Positions 9,557 through 19,396 of a stretch of DNA of 64,000 nt are shown here, one piece after another (within the stretch, counting starts at the first letter, position 1; each line of letters starts with the position of its first letter). Both the position numbers and the translations under genes were made by a program. The notes under the pieces are model-generated. The model was not told the DNA's origin, searched no databases, and saw nothing but the letters and a program-made list of their open reading frames with translations. Source of the stretch: Prostheceraeus crozeri (Eukaryota > Platyhelminthes > Polycladida > Euryleptidae); the NCBI GenBank assembly GCA_907163375.1, contig CAJQUW010016138.1:248001-312000 (forward strand), given 5' to 3'.

Positions 9557-10486
9557 GTGCGCTATGTGGATGATATTTTAGCTTTGGTTCCTGATAATTT
9601 CAATGTTGATGCTTTTCTCTTTTTCATGAATTCCCTATATCCATCCCTTTCTTTCACACATGAATGGGAAACTAATTCATGCATTCCGTTTTTAGATGTT
9701 CTTATTTTGCGTAGCTCCAACCGGTTGTCCTTTAAAGTTTATCGTAAACCCACCCATACTGATTCCTACCTCCACTTTTTTTCCTTTCATCCCCTATCTG
9801 TCAAAATTAGTGTTGCCCAAGGGTTATTTTTACGTGCCCTCAGAATTTGTAGCCATGAGTACCTTAGTGATGAATTTGATCGCATTTTTAGATCGTTGTC
9901 CCAATTGGCTTATCCCCCATCTATTCTGTATAAAGCTCAATATAAAGCCAAATGTTCTTTTTATAAAACTCGACCTCATGTTGAGGTTGAGAAAAAGAAT
10001 TTTTATTTTAGTGTTCCGTTTGTCCCATCTCTAGATACTCAAGTGCATTCTAGGTTACGTAAATCGCTGGATTGTAATCTCGCTTTTTCATACCCCAATA
10101 AGATTAAGTCTTTTGTTGTTTCTAATGCCCCCAGGCAGAATGTTTCCGCGGGTATTTATAAGATTAATTGTAACGATTGTGATAAATTCTATATAGGTGA
10201 AACAGGTCGTTGTTTAGATACTAGAATTAAGGAACACAAACTTGATTTTCGCAATAGGAATTTTAACAATGCCATGTTTGTCCATTCTTTTGATAATAAT
10301 CATTCTTTTAATTTTGATAATAGTAGACTTATCTATAAATGTCCAGATGTGCATTCTCGCAAAGTGATTGAATCATCACTAATTAAGACGTGGAAATCCA
10401 ACACTGTAAATTTGAACCAAGGTGTCATAACTTTGAACCCCCATGTAGCCAGCCTCGTGTCTAATGGCATCAGTTTCCCGCCTTGA
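9557..10486 (+). CDS. PLE reverse transcriptase C-terminus plus GIY-YIG endonuclease (plus arm)
   Basis: This is the mirror copy of 8519-9448, with the same 309 residues. YVDD is near 9563, the IPFLDV motif near 9682, YRKPTHTD near 9741, and the GIY and YIG motifs between about 10150 and 10207. The first codon here is GTG within the truncated RT, so the labelled start is only where the arm begins; the element has lost its own start. Function by family: target-primed reverse transcription with nicking by the GIY-YIG domain. It is truncated and therefore probably non-autonomous. Confidence 0.9.
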   Translation: MRYVDDILALVPDNFNVDAFLFFMNSLYPSLSFTHEWETNSCIPFLDVLILRSSNRLSFKVYRKPTHTDSYLHFFSFHPLSVKISVAQGLFLRALRICSHEYLSDEFDRIFRSLSQLAYPPSILYKAQYKAKCSFYKTRPHVEVEKKNFYFSVPFVPSLDTQVHSRLRKSLDCNLAFSYPNKIKSFVVSNAPRQNVSAGIYKINCNDCDKFYIGETGRCLDTRIKEHKLDFRNRNFNNAMFVHSFDNNHSFNFDNSRLIYKCPDVHSRKVIESSLIKTWKSNTVNLNQGVITLNPHVASLVSNGISFPP

Positions 10487-10604
10487 TGTTTACCGACTCT
10501 TGTTATCCCCTCACCTGTCGTCCCTCTTATCAATTTTCCTTCTTTTGAGTGATTGTCAAGTTTCCGGTTTCCTATATAAATGTAATTCTGATTTTCTTTC
10601 ACTG

Positions 10605-10664
10605 CCCATGATTATGTCCACTGTACGTTGGTCGAAAGCTCGGGAATAAACTTTCATTACTTAT
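10605..10664 (+). ncRNA. hammerhead-like motif at PLE 1 3' end
   Basis: TGATTATGTCCACTGTACG followed by TTGGTCGAAAGCTCGGG resembles the hammerhead-bearing repeats of PLEs (stem II then GAAA). The CUGANGA box is degenerate here (ATGATTA) and stem II is imperfect, so activity is doubtful. The mirror copy is at 8341-8400 on minus. Confidence 0.4.
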
Positions 10665-10720
10665 TGTGGCTTTTGAATTAGATATTTATTTGACTCAAAG
10701 TGATAATACTTTAAATTACA

Positions 10721-10732
10721 TGGATAATAGTA
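10721..10732. repeat. target-site duplication, right (PLE 1)
   Basis: TGGATAATAGTA, identical to 8311-8322. Confidence 0.7.
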
Positions 10733-10871
10733 CACTTCTATGACTTTCTATGGTATCATTAATTTCTATGGCCACGTATCGACATCTACATGCAACATTC
10801 ACATAAATTACAACACAGATATCATCATACTAATGCAGTCATGCAAGATATCCATTGCTACAACAACATTA

Positions 10872-11020
10872 ATTATTTACGCAACTAGTGCAAAATATCC
10901 ATCTTTATTGCTTTCTTCGAGGTCAACATATCTATGCACGAGCCCAAAGGGCGAGGGCATAGAATGTTGATTGAGGAGAAAGCAAAAGATGGATATCTTT
11001 GCACGAGTTGTGTAGGTAAT
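10872..11020. repeat. imperfect fold-back sequence
   Basis: Arms 10872-10937 and 10957-11020 pair imperfectly (GTGCAAAATATCCATCTTT with AAAGATGGATATCTTTGCAC; TTGCTTTCTTC with GAGAAAGCAA). The loop contains CACGAGCCCAAAGGGCGAGG. Short palindromes such as ATTACTGCACGCCCGTGCAG follow near 11153. It is probably a small non-autonomous fold-back element. Confidence 0.5.
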
Positions 11021-12079
11021 TTTATTTTTCACCGATATCATGACCATTATGACTAATCTAATTCTATGGTGTTTGATGAGTTACAATAATAAGCGGGTTT
11101 TATATAATTCAATTGCATATCTATATAGAAATCTATAATTCAACCAGTGCAATAATGAAAATATTACTGCACGCCCGTGCAGTAATCTGCTTTACAGGTA
11201 AAATAAAGTGACAGGATATCTACATTATGCGCACGGTGAAAAATAAATGTTACTAGCGCTAAATGTATTACCGGAGTGATGTAGTGTATGCTGAATAACA
11301 CTGATTTCACGATATTCATGGGAGCAAAATATTTGAATATCAGCGCATTTCTAGTTCTTGGTTATCTTGGTTAACAATCTTCACCTCATATTTTGGGAAA
11401 ATCAAGTAATTTGATTGAAAACAAGCTATCGTGATGGTAATACACTGCTTGTACAAGGTCAAAGTGTGAAGTTTTGGATCTGTAACTTTAGCAGTTCATT
11501 TTAATAATCAACCCAGCTCACATCATTGGGCAACATAGCCAGCTGTTTTCCCACAAATTGTCAGGCCAATCGGTGCTATAGTTTCGTCGCAACAGTCGAA
11601 AAACGTCGAAAAATGGTCGTTTTTAAGGAAAATGCGAAAATGTAATAAAGTTTGGGGAGAGGTTTTTTTTCAAAACTGGCAGCTCCTGCATGGATGTTCC
11701 TTAGTTTTAGACGACAGCTAATCTTTCTGTCTGATTAACTTTTCGAAATTCAGAAAAAAGTCGAAAAAGTGCGCACCCTAAGTACAACTTTGCCTTGAAA
11801 AGTCGACGTAGGCCTCTTCGACGAACGAAATGCATTGTCAAGGCCTTTGAGTCCATTTGTTTTTGCTTGGCGATTCCTTACTGTTTTCTGTTAATATTAT
11901 TTCCATTTTCTGAGGTCGTTTTTGTCTTATTTATCTATTTATTTGCAGAACAATATTATACTGGCGCATCGTACAAGTACTGCTGGGCCACCATACAAAA
12001 AAGTACATCCAGAACTAAATTAGCATTGGGGATAAGATCGACAGAACAGAAAGGTTTTGAGGGAGCGTCGGGAATGAAC
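11021..12079. other. no recognisable gene
   Basis: AT-rich intergenic sequence. The 11795-12082 frame has no recognisable motif. I see nothing functional. Confidence 0.5.
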
Positions 12080-12480
12080 TAAGGAAGTGATCAGAGATAG
12101 TTTTGCAGGAATCGTAATCGAACGTTTGATGGATGGTATCTGCCATGCTATGCTGCAAAACAGCTTGTCAGACTTTGGAGATTTCAAGTGTCATTGACAG
12201 GTTTGAGTCGAGATGAACACCGAGACTATGGAGATTAGTCCGAGGCAAAAAAGCAGAAGGAATCAATTAATATTGGAGTGGTGGAATTAGATGTCGTTTT
12301 CACGATGATGAGCACCACATCAATTCTGGCTCTGCAATATTGAGTGGCAGGTTGTTGGAATTCAACCAGGAACACAGCTTGGTGACACACTAAGACAGTC
12401 GATTTTCAAGGTCGAGAGAAGATCATATAGTGAGCAGGACCCATGGATAATTATATCGTCTGCGTAGATGTGAACATTTA
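12080..12480 (-). pseudogene. LINE reverse transcriptase fragment
   Basis: On minus, 12430-12470 reads VHIYADDIIIHGSCSLYD, the palm catalytic motif of non-LTR reverse transcriptases (YADD). Degenerate coding sequence follows downstream on minus for about 350 bp, with several frame changes and stops (for example LLSTLKIDCLSVSPSC just after the motif). Neither the endonuclease nor the 3' end is recognisable, so the clade is uncertain. Confidence 0.55.
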
Positions 12481-14239
12481 CATCGTTGTTTAAGATCAGA
12501 CAGGGAATTATTCATGTGATTCAAGCTCACATTGACTTCAAAAAATATTGCAAATGAGATTTAAATTAAAATCTCTGTTATAGATATGTACAATGATGCA
12601 ATAATGATATGCGAAAAAGATCATGGACATCATAACAAGTCAAAACTCCAGCATAATGCAAATAGAAAATCATAGATCAAGATATCTCTCGCTTTCCTTG
12701 ATTGTTGTACATTTAGGTGCCGAGTCAATCATTTGTCTCTGTTGTTTAGAGAAGGGCATCTTTCCTTAATGAGAATGGCTTCGACAATCTGCTGACTGGG
12801 AAACATGTCAAAATTATCATTTGATCAATTATTCCTTTCGATTTGATGCTGTGTTGCTCAATTGACTGATTTTCCATGAACTTTGATGGATTTTTGCATT
12901 GTTTTCGTGTTGTTTGCTTCCTAATTTCAGTTCATTTGTTGTAAAACCAAAATATTGAGATCTATTGCAAGAATACTCTTGACGAATGTATTGGTATACA
13001 ACATTATGATCAGAATTCCACTTATCCTCCTTTGTTTTTATTGCGTTGGTCAGCTTAATGCTTTTGTAATACAAGTATATTCTCATGGTAATTCGACAAT
13101 TTTCAATCTTAGGTTCAGTATTATCACTTACAATTTTGATAATTTTGACTTAAATTTCTCAATAATCTGAGTCAAATGAGCCTGATCCTTGACAATGAGA
13201 AAGTTATCATCAACGTACCGATAATAAGTGTTACGTTATTCTTCTTTAATTGACTGGAAGACTTTATTTTCTAAATTACTTTCATTACAAATATATCAGA
13301 GATGTGCATTTTCGCTCCGACTTTGCGCTCCTCGCTCCGGAGCACAGCGCCAATTTCCCGGAGCGCGAAGCGCAGAATTTTTGGCGGAGCGCAAGAAAAC
13401 AATGGCGCGTATTCCTTGAAACTAACATCTCATGAAAACACTAGATTCTATCATGAACAGATAATTTCTCTTGCCATCGGTTTAATCCTCATAAGTAAAT
13501 TTGCCACAAAGAGACTCAGCTTGAGTTTTAGGATCGTAATTGTGAGTTTTGACACTAAATAGATGCGCTGTCATTCTTTTGATTACTTTTACATGTTCAC
13601 GACTAAGTGAATATATCTTGACGGCCAGATGTGAAGTATCGAGAATGCAACGCATATTCTATAATGGCAACCTTGTCAAGGATGTTTGCGATGAATTGTG
13701 CCTTATATAAGAAAAAAATTGAGAACATCAAGTGGTATCTTTAGACATTGAATGAATGCATTTAATAGCAGTTGTGGTCAGCAAAAAAGGTAAGATACAG
13801 CAGGGTGCAGGAGAGACGGTGCATGTAGACGATAGGGGCTGTTAATGCGAGGACCAGTGACTTAGAAAAGGAATCTCCATTATTTCTATGTCAATGAATG
13901 ATGGAGGCAGACAGGAAAAAGAAGAAAAACGAGTATCAAAACACCGGAAAGCATGCAGAGATAGAGAGAAAGAAGAGAGCCTTCCACCGAGAGGAGACAT
14001 GAGAAGGATGGCAATAGAAAAGCGAGGAGAAAGGCAGCTGAAAATGACTTCTCTCGCGAATCTTCTACCACATTTCCATTTCTGCTATTCTTGCTCATTA
14101 TAATTTCATAGTTCGTCAAAATAATAAGATGACTCCTGATTGGACTAGCGTGCTTGAATTTCTTGTCACACGTTCAGCAATCCGACGCGTTCGTGGATTA
14201 CTCTATGTGAAGATATTCGGCACTATACAATTTACTTAT
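12481..14239. other. intergenic, no supported gene
   Basis: AT-rich. A GC-rich, partly self-complementary stretch at 13310-13392 (CTCCTCGCTCCGGAGC and GGAGCGCGAAGCGC) is the only striking element. The ORFs here lack recognisable motifs. Confidence 0.45.
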
Positions 14240-14354
14240 AGTAGTATGAAAAAGTCAATTACTGGACGTTTCTTTCGTCCCCCATGTAATCTCGGGACGA
14301 TTGGGCTTATCTCGGGACGATCGCCTTATCTGGGACGATTTTGATGATGAATGG
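14240..14354 (+). repeat. left terminal inverted repeat of central element
   Basis: It pairs with 34290-34397. Shared blocks include AGTAGTAT, AAGTCAATTAC, GGACG, TAATCTCGGGACGATT, GGGACGATT and GATGATGAATGGG. It contains three short iterons (see 14291-14340). Confidence 0.8.
14291..14340 (+). repeat. iterons inside the terminal repeat
   Basis: There are three head-to-tail units of about 20 bp: CTCGGGACGATTGGGCTTAT, CTCGGGACGATCGCCTTAT and CTGGGACGATT. The right terminal repeat carries the matching set. They could bind a replication or packaging protein. Confidence 0.65.
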
Positions 14355-14394
14355 GCAGGATAACAAGCAGTAAGGATAAAATGATAGATCAGTT

Positions 14395-14889
14395 ATGGGC
14401 TTCTCATGCTCCAAGAAGCCAGGCACAGCTGAAGTGAAGGGAACAGACATGCGTCAATTGATCCTGAATCGACTATCAGTGATGAGGGAGACAGAATTAC
14501 TGACACTGTTTAATGGTTTGATAGAGCGTGGACTTTTATGCGAATCTCCAGAAAAAAAGACTGCTCCAGCCTTGTTAAAACGTTTGGAAGTTCTTCACGA
14601 GGCGATTGACTGTCTTTATAAGGAGCTGCATAAGATTTCAGCGTATGTTCATTCTCTATATGATACGAAATCAAAATCTGTTCCCTCTGCCGACCTACCC
14701 CTGATCAGTACGGATGAAGTAGTCGAGGACGTGGATGAAATTGATATTCTTCTCAAACCGCCTGAGGGAACTGATCAGATAGACCTGGGAGCAAAATTTG
14801 ATAAACCGAAATCTGGGGATGATCAATATATAAAATTGATAAAGTGGCTGGACAGATATATACAGGGTGAGCGGAAAGTCTTTCCCTGA
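14395..14889 (+). CDS. N-myristoylation candidate, C-terminus altered by mariner insertion
   Basis: The ORF begins MGFSCSKK: Gly2, Ser/Cys at 4-5 and basic residues at 7-8 form a typical N-myristoylation plus palmitoylation signal, suggesting a membrane-attached protein. The middle has a Leu-rich helical segment (LLTLFNGLIERGLLCE) and another around residues 60-90, and the C-terminal third is acidic. It is the first gene after the left terminal repeat. A mariner entered at codon 156 (TA at 14861-14862), so the last 8 residues now come from the mariner end. The original frame would stop a few codons after the right mariner end at 16656. I know no specific family; a tegument-like or membrane-associated virion role is a guess. 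Confidence 0.6.
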   Translation: MGFSCSKKPGTAEVKGTDMRQLILNRLSVMRETELLTLFNGLIERGLLCESPEKKTAPALLKRLEVLHEAIDCLYKELHKISAYVHSLYDTKSKSVPSADLPLISTDEVVEDVDEIDILLKPPEGTDQIDLGAKFDKPKSGDDQYIKLIKWLDRYIQGERKVFP

Positions 14890-16657
14890 TTTCGAAAGCC
14901 TGTAGTTTCAAAGCAAATATATTTCTAAGTCTAATTCTTCGTCTCATAATTAAGAATGTACCAAAGTTTTATATCAAAACAAGCATTTTGATCTACTACA
15001 ATCTCTTCAATCGCTCAAGGGTTAGAGATGCTTTCGTACAAAATTGAGCAAATGAAATGCGAAAATATAAATGAATGAGCTAAAACTTGCAAACACTGTC
15101 TAAGTTTATGCTGAAGTGAATGTCCTTTTGGATTCTATTTCTTGGAAGCAACCAGGTGTTCTAAGCTTTTGATGATTCTAATGTGTCAATGCGATAGAAA
15201 ACATAGCTGACCGGCTTCAAAGCGACCAGATTGAAATGCATGTGCCTAGACTAACGACACCAATGTCGTCCAGATATCTATGCTTTTAAATGCTTCTGTG
15301 CGATGTGTGAAACCATTGTGATCAAATATATATTGTCAAAATCAATCGAATAGTTGGATTCATATTGTCTGCTTTTGATTAATACGATTCACTCAGATGT
15401 GTGTTAGTGCTGAAAAATATGATATGAAATCAAGAGAACAGAAATTTATTTTCATTTCACTTCGCGATGCTATCAACCGAAGAACGCATCTCCATTGTCC
15501 TGCTAATGGCAGAATTGAAATCTGTGACATCTGTCCAGAGGAAGTGGCATTCTCTGCATGATAGCAAACCACCAGCAGAAAAGACCATTCGAGAGTGCTT
15601 CAAAAAATTCAAAGAGACTGGATCTGTTCACGACCGTGACAGAAGCAGTCGACCATCTCTAAATGATAGTGATGATATGATCGAGCAGCTGTTCAGTGAT
15701 CATCCATCAACGTCACTTCGTTCAGCATCTAATCAATTGAGCATGCCTTACTCAACTATCCGAGATCACTTAAAGAGGGATATAGGAATGAAACCCTTTC
15801 ACAGTACAACGGTTCAAACCCTGTACCAATCTGACAAAGCTGCCAGACTTGAAATGTGCACCGAGTTTCCTACCAGAATAGCGGAGGATGACGCCTATAT
15901 TAACAACGTATTTTTTCCGACGAGGTGACATTTCATCTGAATGGCCGCATCAATCGCCATAACTGCGTTATCTGGGGAAAAAACAATCCTCATGAAATTC
16001 ACGAAGTTCCAATGAAATCTCCATCAGTTTGTGTTTGGGCAGGGATGTATCGCGATCGAGTGATAGGACCATTCCTATTTGAATCGACGGTCAAGGCCAA
16101 GGACTACCTCGAAATGCTGCAAGAATTTGCCATTCCTGCGATGAAGAGGATGAGACGTTTTTAAAAAACCATCTTCATACATGATGGTGCACCATGTCAT
16201 TGGGTGAACACGACGAAGTCTTTCCTTTATTCTAACTTCGGTAACCGCTGGATCGGTAACAATGGCCCATTACAATGGGCTCCACGAAGTCCAGATTTGA
16301 CCCCGATGGACTTTTACTTTTTGGAGTCACGTTAAATCTTTGGTTCAAAAACAAGCGCCTACCAGCATCACGGGTCTCAAGTGTGCGATTCAAGAAGCAT
16401 TTAATCAACTTTTGCCATCGCATCTTGACTCTGCTTTTCAGTCGTTCGAGAAAAGACTTGATCTTTGTGTGTCTGTTGATGGAGGTCATTTTGATCAACT
16501 GCTGTGACTAAATAGATTTCAGTGGATCAAAATGCTTGTTTTGGCATAAAACTTTGGTGCATTCTTAATTATGAGACGAAATATTAGACTTAAAAATATA
16601 TTTGCCTTGAAACTACAGGCTTTTGAAATCAGGGAGAGACTTTCCGCTCACCCTGTA
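14861..16657 (+). mobile_element. mariner-family transposon with long terminal inverted repeats
   Basis: The element spans 14863-16655, flanked by TA on both sides. Its ends read CAGGGTGAGCGGAAAGTC and its complement. The terminal inverted repeats are about 136 bp (14863-14999 and 16520-16655) with about 90% identity, much longer than the roughly 30 bp typical of classical mariners. It interrupts the ORF starting at 14395, so it arrived after the host element. Confidence 0.9.
15467..16511 (+). pseudogene. mariner-like transposase, inactivated
   Basis: Cut-and-paste transposase. The N-terminal 110 residues contain a helix-turn-helix arrangement (TEERISIVLLMAEL; PPAEKTIRECFKKFKETG; STSLRSASNQLSMPYSTIRD). 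Catalytic blocks follow: SDEVTFHLNG (first Asp, about 15920), IFIHDGAPCHW (second Asp, about 16180) and RSPDLTPMDFYFL (third Asp, about 16300), with 36 residues between the second and third Asp by my count. A one-base frameshift in a T run near 15912 and an in-frame TAA at about 16162 inactivate it, and the C-terminus is degraded. The start ATG at 15467 fits the family. Confidence 0.85.
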
Positions 16658-16955
16658 TAGGGATGGAAGACGGACAGTAGCAAAGAAGACATGGACGAAA
16701 CGGACTAGAAGATGATTGCTGTGGCTGATTTAGAGAGCGTGGACTTTGCGCGGATGACAGTATGCACAGTCTTCATTGATGAGAATGATTAGGATGATGT
16801 TGATTTTGAGCGACTGGTAGTGGTGTTGTTGGAGCATATAATTGATGAACATGATTTAAATGATGTAGATTTCAGTAAGATGGTGCTGGAGATGGTGACT
16901 GACGAAGCGGATGTACAGAATTTTGTGGTCATTGATAAGGAGGGACAGTAATTTG
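16658..16955 (+). pseudogene. acidic repeat-containing reading frame, broken
   Basis: From about 16710 one frame reads three imperfect repeats around DLESVDFARM, DDVDFERLVV and DLNDVDFSKMVLE, interrupted by a TAG near 16790. It is acidic and not recognised. Its first bases are the original end of the 14395 gene. Confidence 0.35.
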
Positions 16956-17292
16956 TGGAGACAACAATGTTGTGGATTCATGTGAGAGATGTGCGTCTGT
17001 ATCTAATTGTCTGCAAAAGTTTGTGAAGAACAGAACATCATTCTTTGAGCGATCTTTTATTCGTGGTGTAAGTGGTCGATTCGGATGTGATTAAAAGGTA
17101 GTGATGCAGAAGGTGAGAGATTAATTGAAGGCATGGTGTGGAAGTATGGTGAATTGACAGGTGTTGTTGGATCTGGTGTGAATGGTGTAGAGCATAAATT
17201 TGTGCTCTAGATTTTGTGAGAGATGTGCTTGGCGTTTCAGCCGATGTGATTGAAGTTCGCTTACCGGAAAGGTGTCTGCGTGTAGAGACTGA

Positions 17293-17866
17293 TAGTCCGG
17301 CAGCCAGGACGAGTTTCTGCAGGGAACGTGGCCGAAAGTGAGACTTTCACAGATTGATGTACACCCTATGCCTACTACGAATCGGCACGTCTGCCGGGTT
17401 CTAGTGAGTTCCTCTTCTTGCCAGACAAGATCAAAGAAAAACACATGTAAATCCAATGGGACGCAGATTGCATTTTTCGGCTAAAATGAAGGAGAATGAA
17501 TTAATGAATTAATGATGATGAATTAAGAGGCTCACCAAAACTAAATGCGTTTCGCTATATAAACAGGGGTGCATGAAAATGTAAGGAAATGACCGGAAGA
17601 CATTCCATGCCAAAAATTGTGACTGTGGGGTTAGTACTTTTCGTATAATTAGAGAAAACATGCAAAATTTCATTTTAGCCGAAAAATGCAATCTGCGTCC
17701 CATTGGATTTACATGTGTTTTTCTTTGATCTTGTCTGGCAAGAAGAGGAACTCACTAGAACCCGGCAGACGTGCCGATTCGTAGTAGGCATAGGGTGTAC
17801 ATCAATCTGTGAAAGTCTCACTTTCGGCCACGTTCCCTGCAGAAACTCGTTCTGGCTGCCGGACTA
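17293..17866. repeat. 197-bp inverted duplication inside the central element
   Basis: Arms 17293-17489 and 17670-17866 are mirror copies (position sum 35159) with one mismatch by my reading, separated by 180 bp. The right arm is the start of the 17703-18062 ORF, and the left arm is an inverted partial copy of it. Confidence 0.85.
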
Positions 17867-18062
17867 TGATGCCTATTATCTAGCAAGTATGGTGCGTGAT
17901 TATGAGTTGCCTTTGGGTGTGAATGGTGCAATGTATCGTGCGTGGAATTATCGGTGTTTTCAGGGTATTGAGAGAGTGAGAGATCGCATAATGAGACAGA
18001 ATACTGAGACAGACATCGCACGCTCAAAAACGGCTATCATTGCAGTTTGTCTGATGTTGTAG
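17703..18062 (+). CDS. hypothetical protein, start within inverted repeat
   Basis: This is a 119-codon ORF of unknown family. The first 55 residues (MDLHVFFFDLVWQEEEL then Arg/Cys-rich) lie in the inverted-repeat arm and recur on minus at 17293-17456. The rest contains Tyr/Trp-rich sequence (VNGAMYRAWNYRCFQGIERV) and ends with a short hydrophobic stretch. The arm copy suggests the left half of a duplicated segment was inverted, and this ORF is the more complete version. The N-terminal frame may be non-native if the duplication created the start. Confidence 0.35.
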   Translation: MDLHVFFFDLVWQEEELTRTRQTCRFVVGIGCTSICESLTFGHVPCRNSFWLPDYDAYYLASMVRDYELPLGVNGAMYRAWNYRCFQGIERVRDRIMRQNTETDIARSKTAIIAVCLML

Positions 18063-18250
18063 AGATCGCGTTGTTTTTCTTTGAAAAGTATTGCCCTAAT
18101 TACCTGATAAAGTTCGCGTTGATGTTGAAGGGTGACTGTTGAGACGATTGTGTTATGAAGACGAAAAAAGTGGAGACGATTGAAAATGATATATAAATGA
18201 AGATTATCGCTCCAGAAATCATCATGCCGCTATCTATCTGACAATATGCA

Positions 18251-18532
18251 ATGCCTGAGTTTACTTCTCTTGATGGAGACTCCATCTTTCATGTTCGTGA
18301 GGAGGAAGAGTATGACGATAGCGTTTGGTCTCAGACGCCACCTCCAGCCCAATATGAAGATCTGCCGATGAGTCCACTGCCACCAGAAGAGGAGTTTGAA
18401 GATTTCCTCCTACTCGACGAGCACGAGGTGCTGATGTATGTATGTGACTTGTTGGAGATTCATGCTCCTGTATCCCTGCCCACATGCACCAGTGAGACCG
18501 AACTTTTCACTCGTGTTGTGGAGTTTCTTTGA
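18251..18532 (+). CDS. small acidic protein of unknown function
   Basis: This 93-codon ORF is strongly acidic (REEEEYDDS, PPEEEFEDFLLLDEHE) with a Pro-rich middle (SPLPPEE) and a C-terminal half with LMYVCDLLEIH. Short acidic proteins with Pro-rich linkers are common among accessory regulators of small DNA viruses, but no diagnostic motif (such as LxCxE) is present. It sits first in a run of tiny ORFs. Confidence 0.45.
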   Translation: MPEFTSLDGDSIFHVREEEEYDDSVWSQTPPPAQYEDLPMSPLPPEEEFEDFLLLDEHEVLMYVCDLLEIHAPVSLPTCTSETELFTRVVEFL

Positions 18533-18616
18533 TTTTTTAGTAACACACATGACAGAATGGGGAATTATTAATCATGATCATGGTTATGTCAAGTTCTCTA
18601 GTCTAGTATAATCATA

Positions 18617-18769
18617 ATGCGACGTAGATACAGGCGTCGACGACGACGACAGAGAGGCGACTTCTTAAGTCTTAATCCAACAGGAATGCTTTCTTCAATT
18701 AGACATGCCCTAAAGATTATAGTGGATATTGAGAAGGCACTGAAAAGTGGGAAAGACACTTTTGCGTAA
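18617..18769 (+). CDS. Arg-rich 50-residue protein, core-like
   Basis: The protein begins MRRRYRRRRRR, followed by QRGDFLSLNPTGMLSSI and a short amphipathic helix. Very basic N-termini of this size are typical of DNA-condensing core proteins of adenovirus-like and Polinton-like virions; that role is inferred from composition only. The frame is intact. Confidence 0.45.
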   Translation: MRRRYRRRRRRQRGDFLSLNPTGMLSSIRHALKIIVDIEKALKSGKDTFA

Positions 18770-18821
18770 GATGTCAAAGAAGTTATGATTTAAGCATCTA
18801 TTCACTTATCATATTCATGAA

Positions 18822-18917
18822 ATGAAGCGACGCAGAAGACTTCGCAGACAGAGACATAGGGGTGAACTTGGTGGTTTTTGGATTGTGTGTAGCACTGTTC
18901 AAAGAGATGGCGCGTGA
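18822..18917 (+). CDS. Arg-rich 31-residue ORF
   Basis: It begins MKRRRRLRRQRHRGELGG and stops after 31 residues. It may be the start of a longer basic protein whose frame is broken before 19031, or an independent small core-like peptide. It follows the 18617 ORF closely. Confidence 0.35.
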   Translation: MKRRRRLRRQRHRGELGGFWIVCSTVQRDGA

Positions 18918-19030
18918 CTCTAGCATAAGATTGCGTGGTGATCATGTTGTGTATAGGGAGCATCCAGTGTTTGCCGCGAGCCAGTGGTGAAAGTTTCACA
19001 TAGAAGGAGGAGGCTGACAGATTATTTATC

Positions 19031-19270
19031 TTGAATGTTAGTGCTGGTGCTGTTTGCTGGGGTTTGTGTATGAGGGCATCAGCTTCTTGTTGCTCCTTAG
19101 TTTTAAGTAAGCAGCAAGTCAGCCTCTTTCATGAAATCATGCATCGTGGAGGTATTTACCGTGGCTCACATCGTCAGAAAGAAGGCACACGTTGGAAGTT
19201 GCTGAAAGTGAAGGTTGTAAAGCGTGGTTATGGTCGTCGCCGTCGTAGAAGACACAGAAGACGACGCTAA
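19031..19270 (+). CDS. basic protein with Arg-rich C-terminus
   Basis: The last 40 residues carry KVKVVKRGYG followed by a run of Arg and His to the end. An internal ATG at 19139 (MHRGGIYRGSHRQKEG) may be the true start, because the upstream part is Cys/Ala-rich and unlike the rest. A DNA-binding or virion-core role is inferred from composition. Confidence 0.4.
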   Translation: MNVSAGAVCWGLCMRASASCCSLVLSKQQVSLFHEIMHRGGIYRGSHRQKEGTRWKLLKVKVVKRGYGRRRRRRHRRRR

Positions 19271-19300
19271 GTAAATCATGCTTGTGTGTGTTTTGTAGCA

Positions 19301-19396
19301 ATGAATGATCGAGTGATTGATCTTAATGAGGGTATAACTACAGATTCCTGTCCTGTTTACCCTGATTACCCTATTGAGGAGACAACAGAGCTATGA
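19301..19396 (+). CDS. 31-residue acidic ORF
   Basis: It begins MNDRVIDLNEGITTDSC and then a YPDYPIEE segment. Its TGA overlaps the next ATG (ATGA at 19393-19396). No family is recognised. Confidence 0.3.
   Translation: MNDRVIDLNEGITTDSCPVYPDYPIEETTEL

Larger units (their letters stand above)
8323..10720. mobile_element. palindromic Penelope-like retroelement (PLE 1), head to head
   Basis: Two arms of 1175 bp (8321-9495 minus and 9510-10684 plus; the outermost 2 bp overlap the target duplication) are mirror images about a 14-bp spacer. Every position pair sums to 19005, and the two encoded 309-residue proteins are identical. A 36-bp tail (10685-10720) exists only on the right. A 12-bp target duplication flanks the whole. 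Each arm is a 5'-truncated PLE with the end of the reverse transcriptase, the GIY-YIG endonuclease and the 3' end. Inverted, partly duplicated copies with a short one-sided tail are a known PLE architecture. The perfect arms imply a recent insertion, or alternatively a fold-back assembly artefact, but the target duplication and tail argue for a real insertion. Confidence 0.85.

Noticed and set aside
8971-10034. 112-residue frames overlapping the PLE RT in both arms
   Set aside because: They are alternate frames of the YVDD/GIY-YIG protein with no conserved motif.
8323-10720. Palindrome as an assembly fold-back artefact
   Set aside because: Not fully excluded, but the 12-bp target duplication and a tail on one side only are expected from a real PLE insertion and not from a fold-back.
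14220-14239. Target-site duplication of the central element
   Set aside because: The 6 bp next to 14240 (ACTTAT) and next to 34397 (TCCTGT) do not match, nor do they if the right end is placed at 34420.
18251-18532. Retinoblastoma-binding LxCxE motif in the small acidic ORF
   Set aside because: The nearest strings (YVCDLLE, PTCTSE) do not fit LxCxE.
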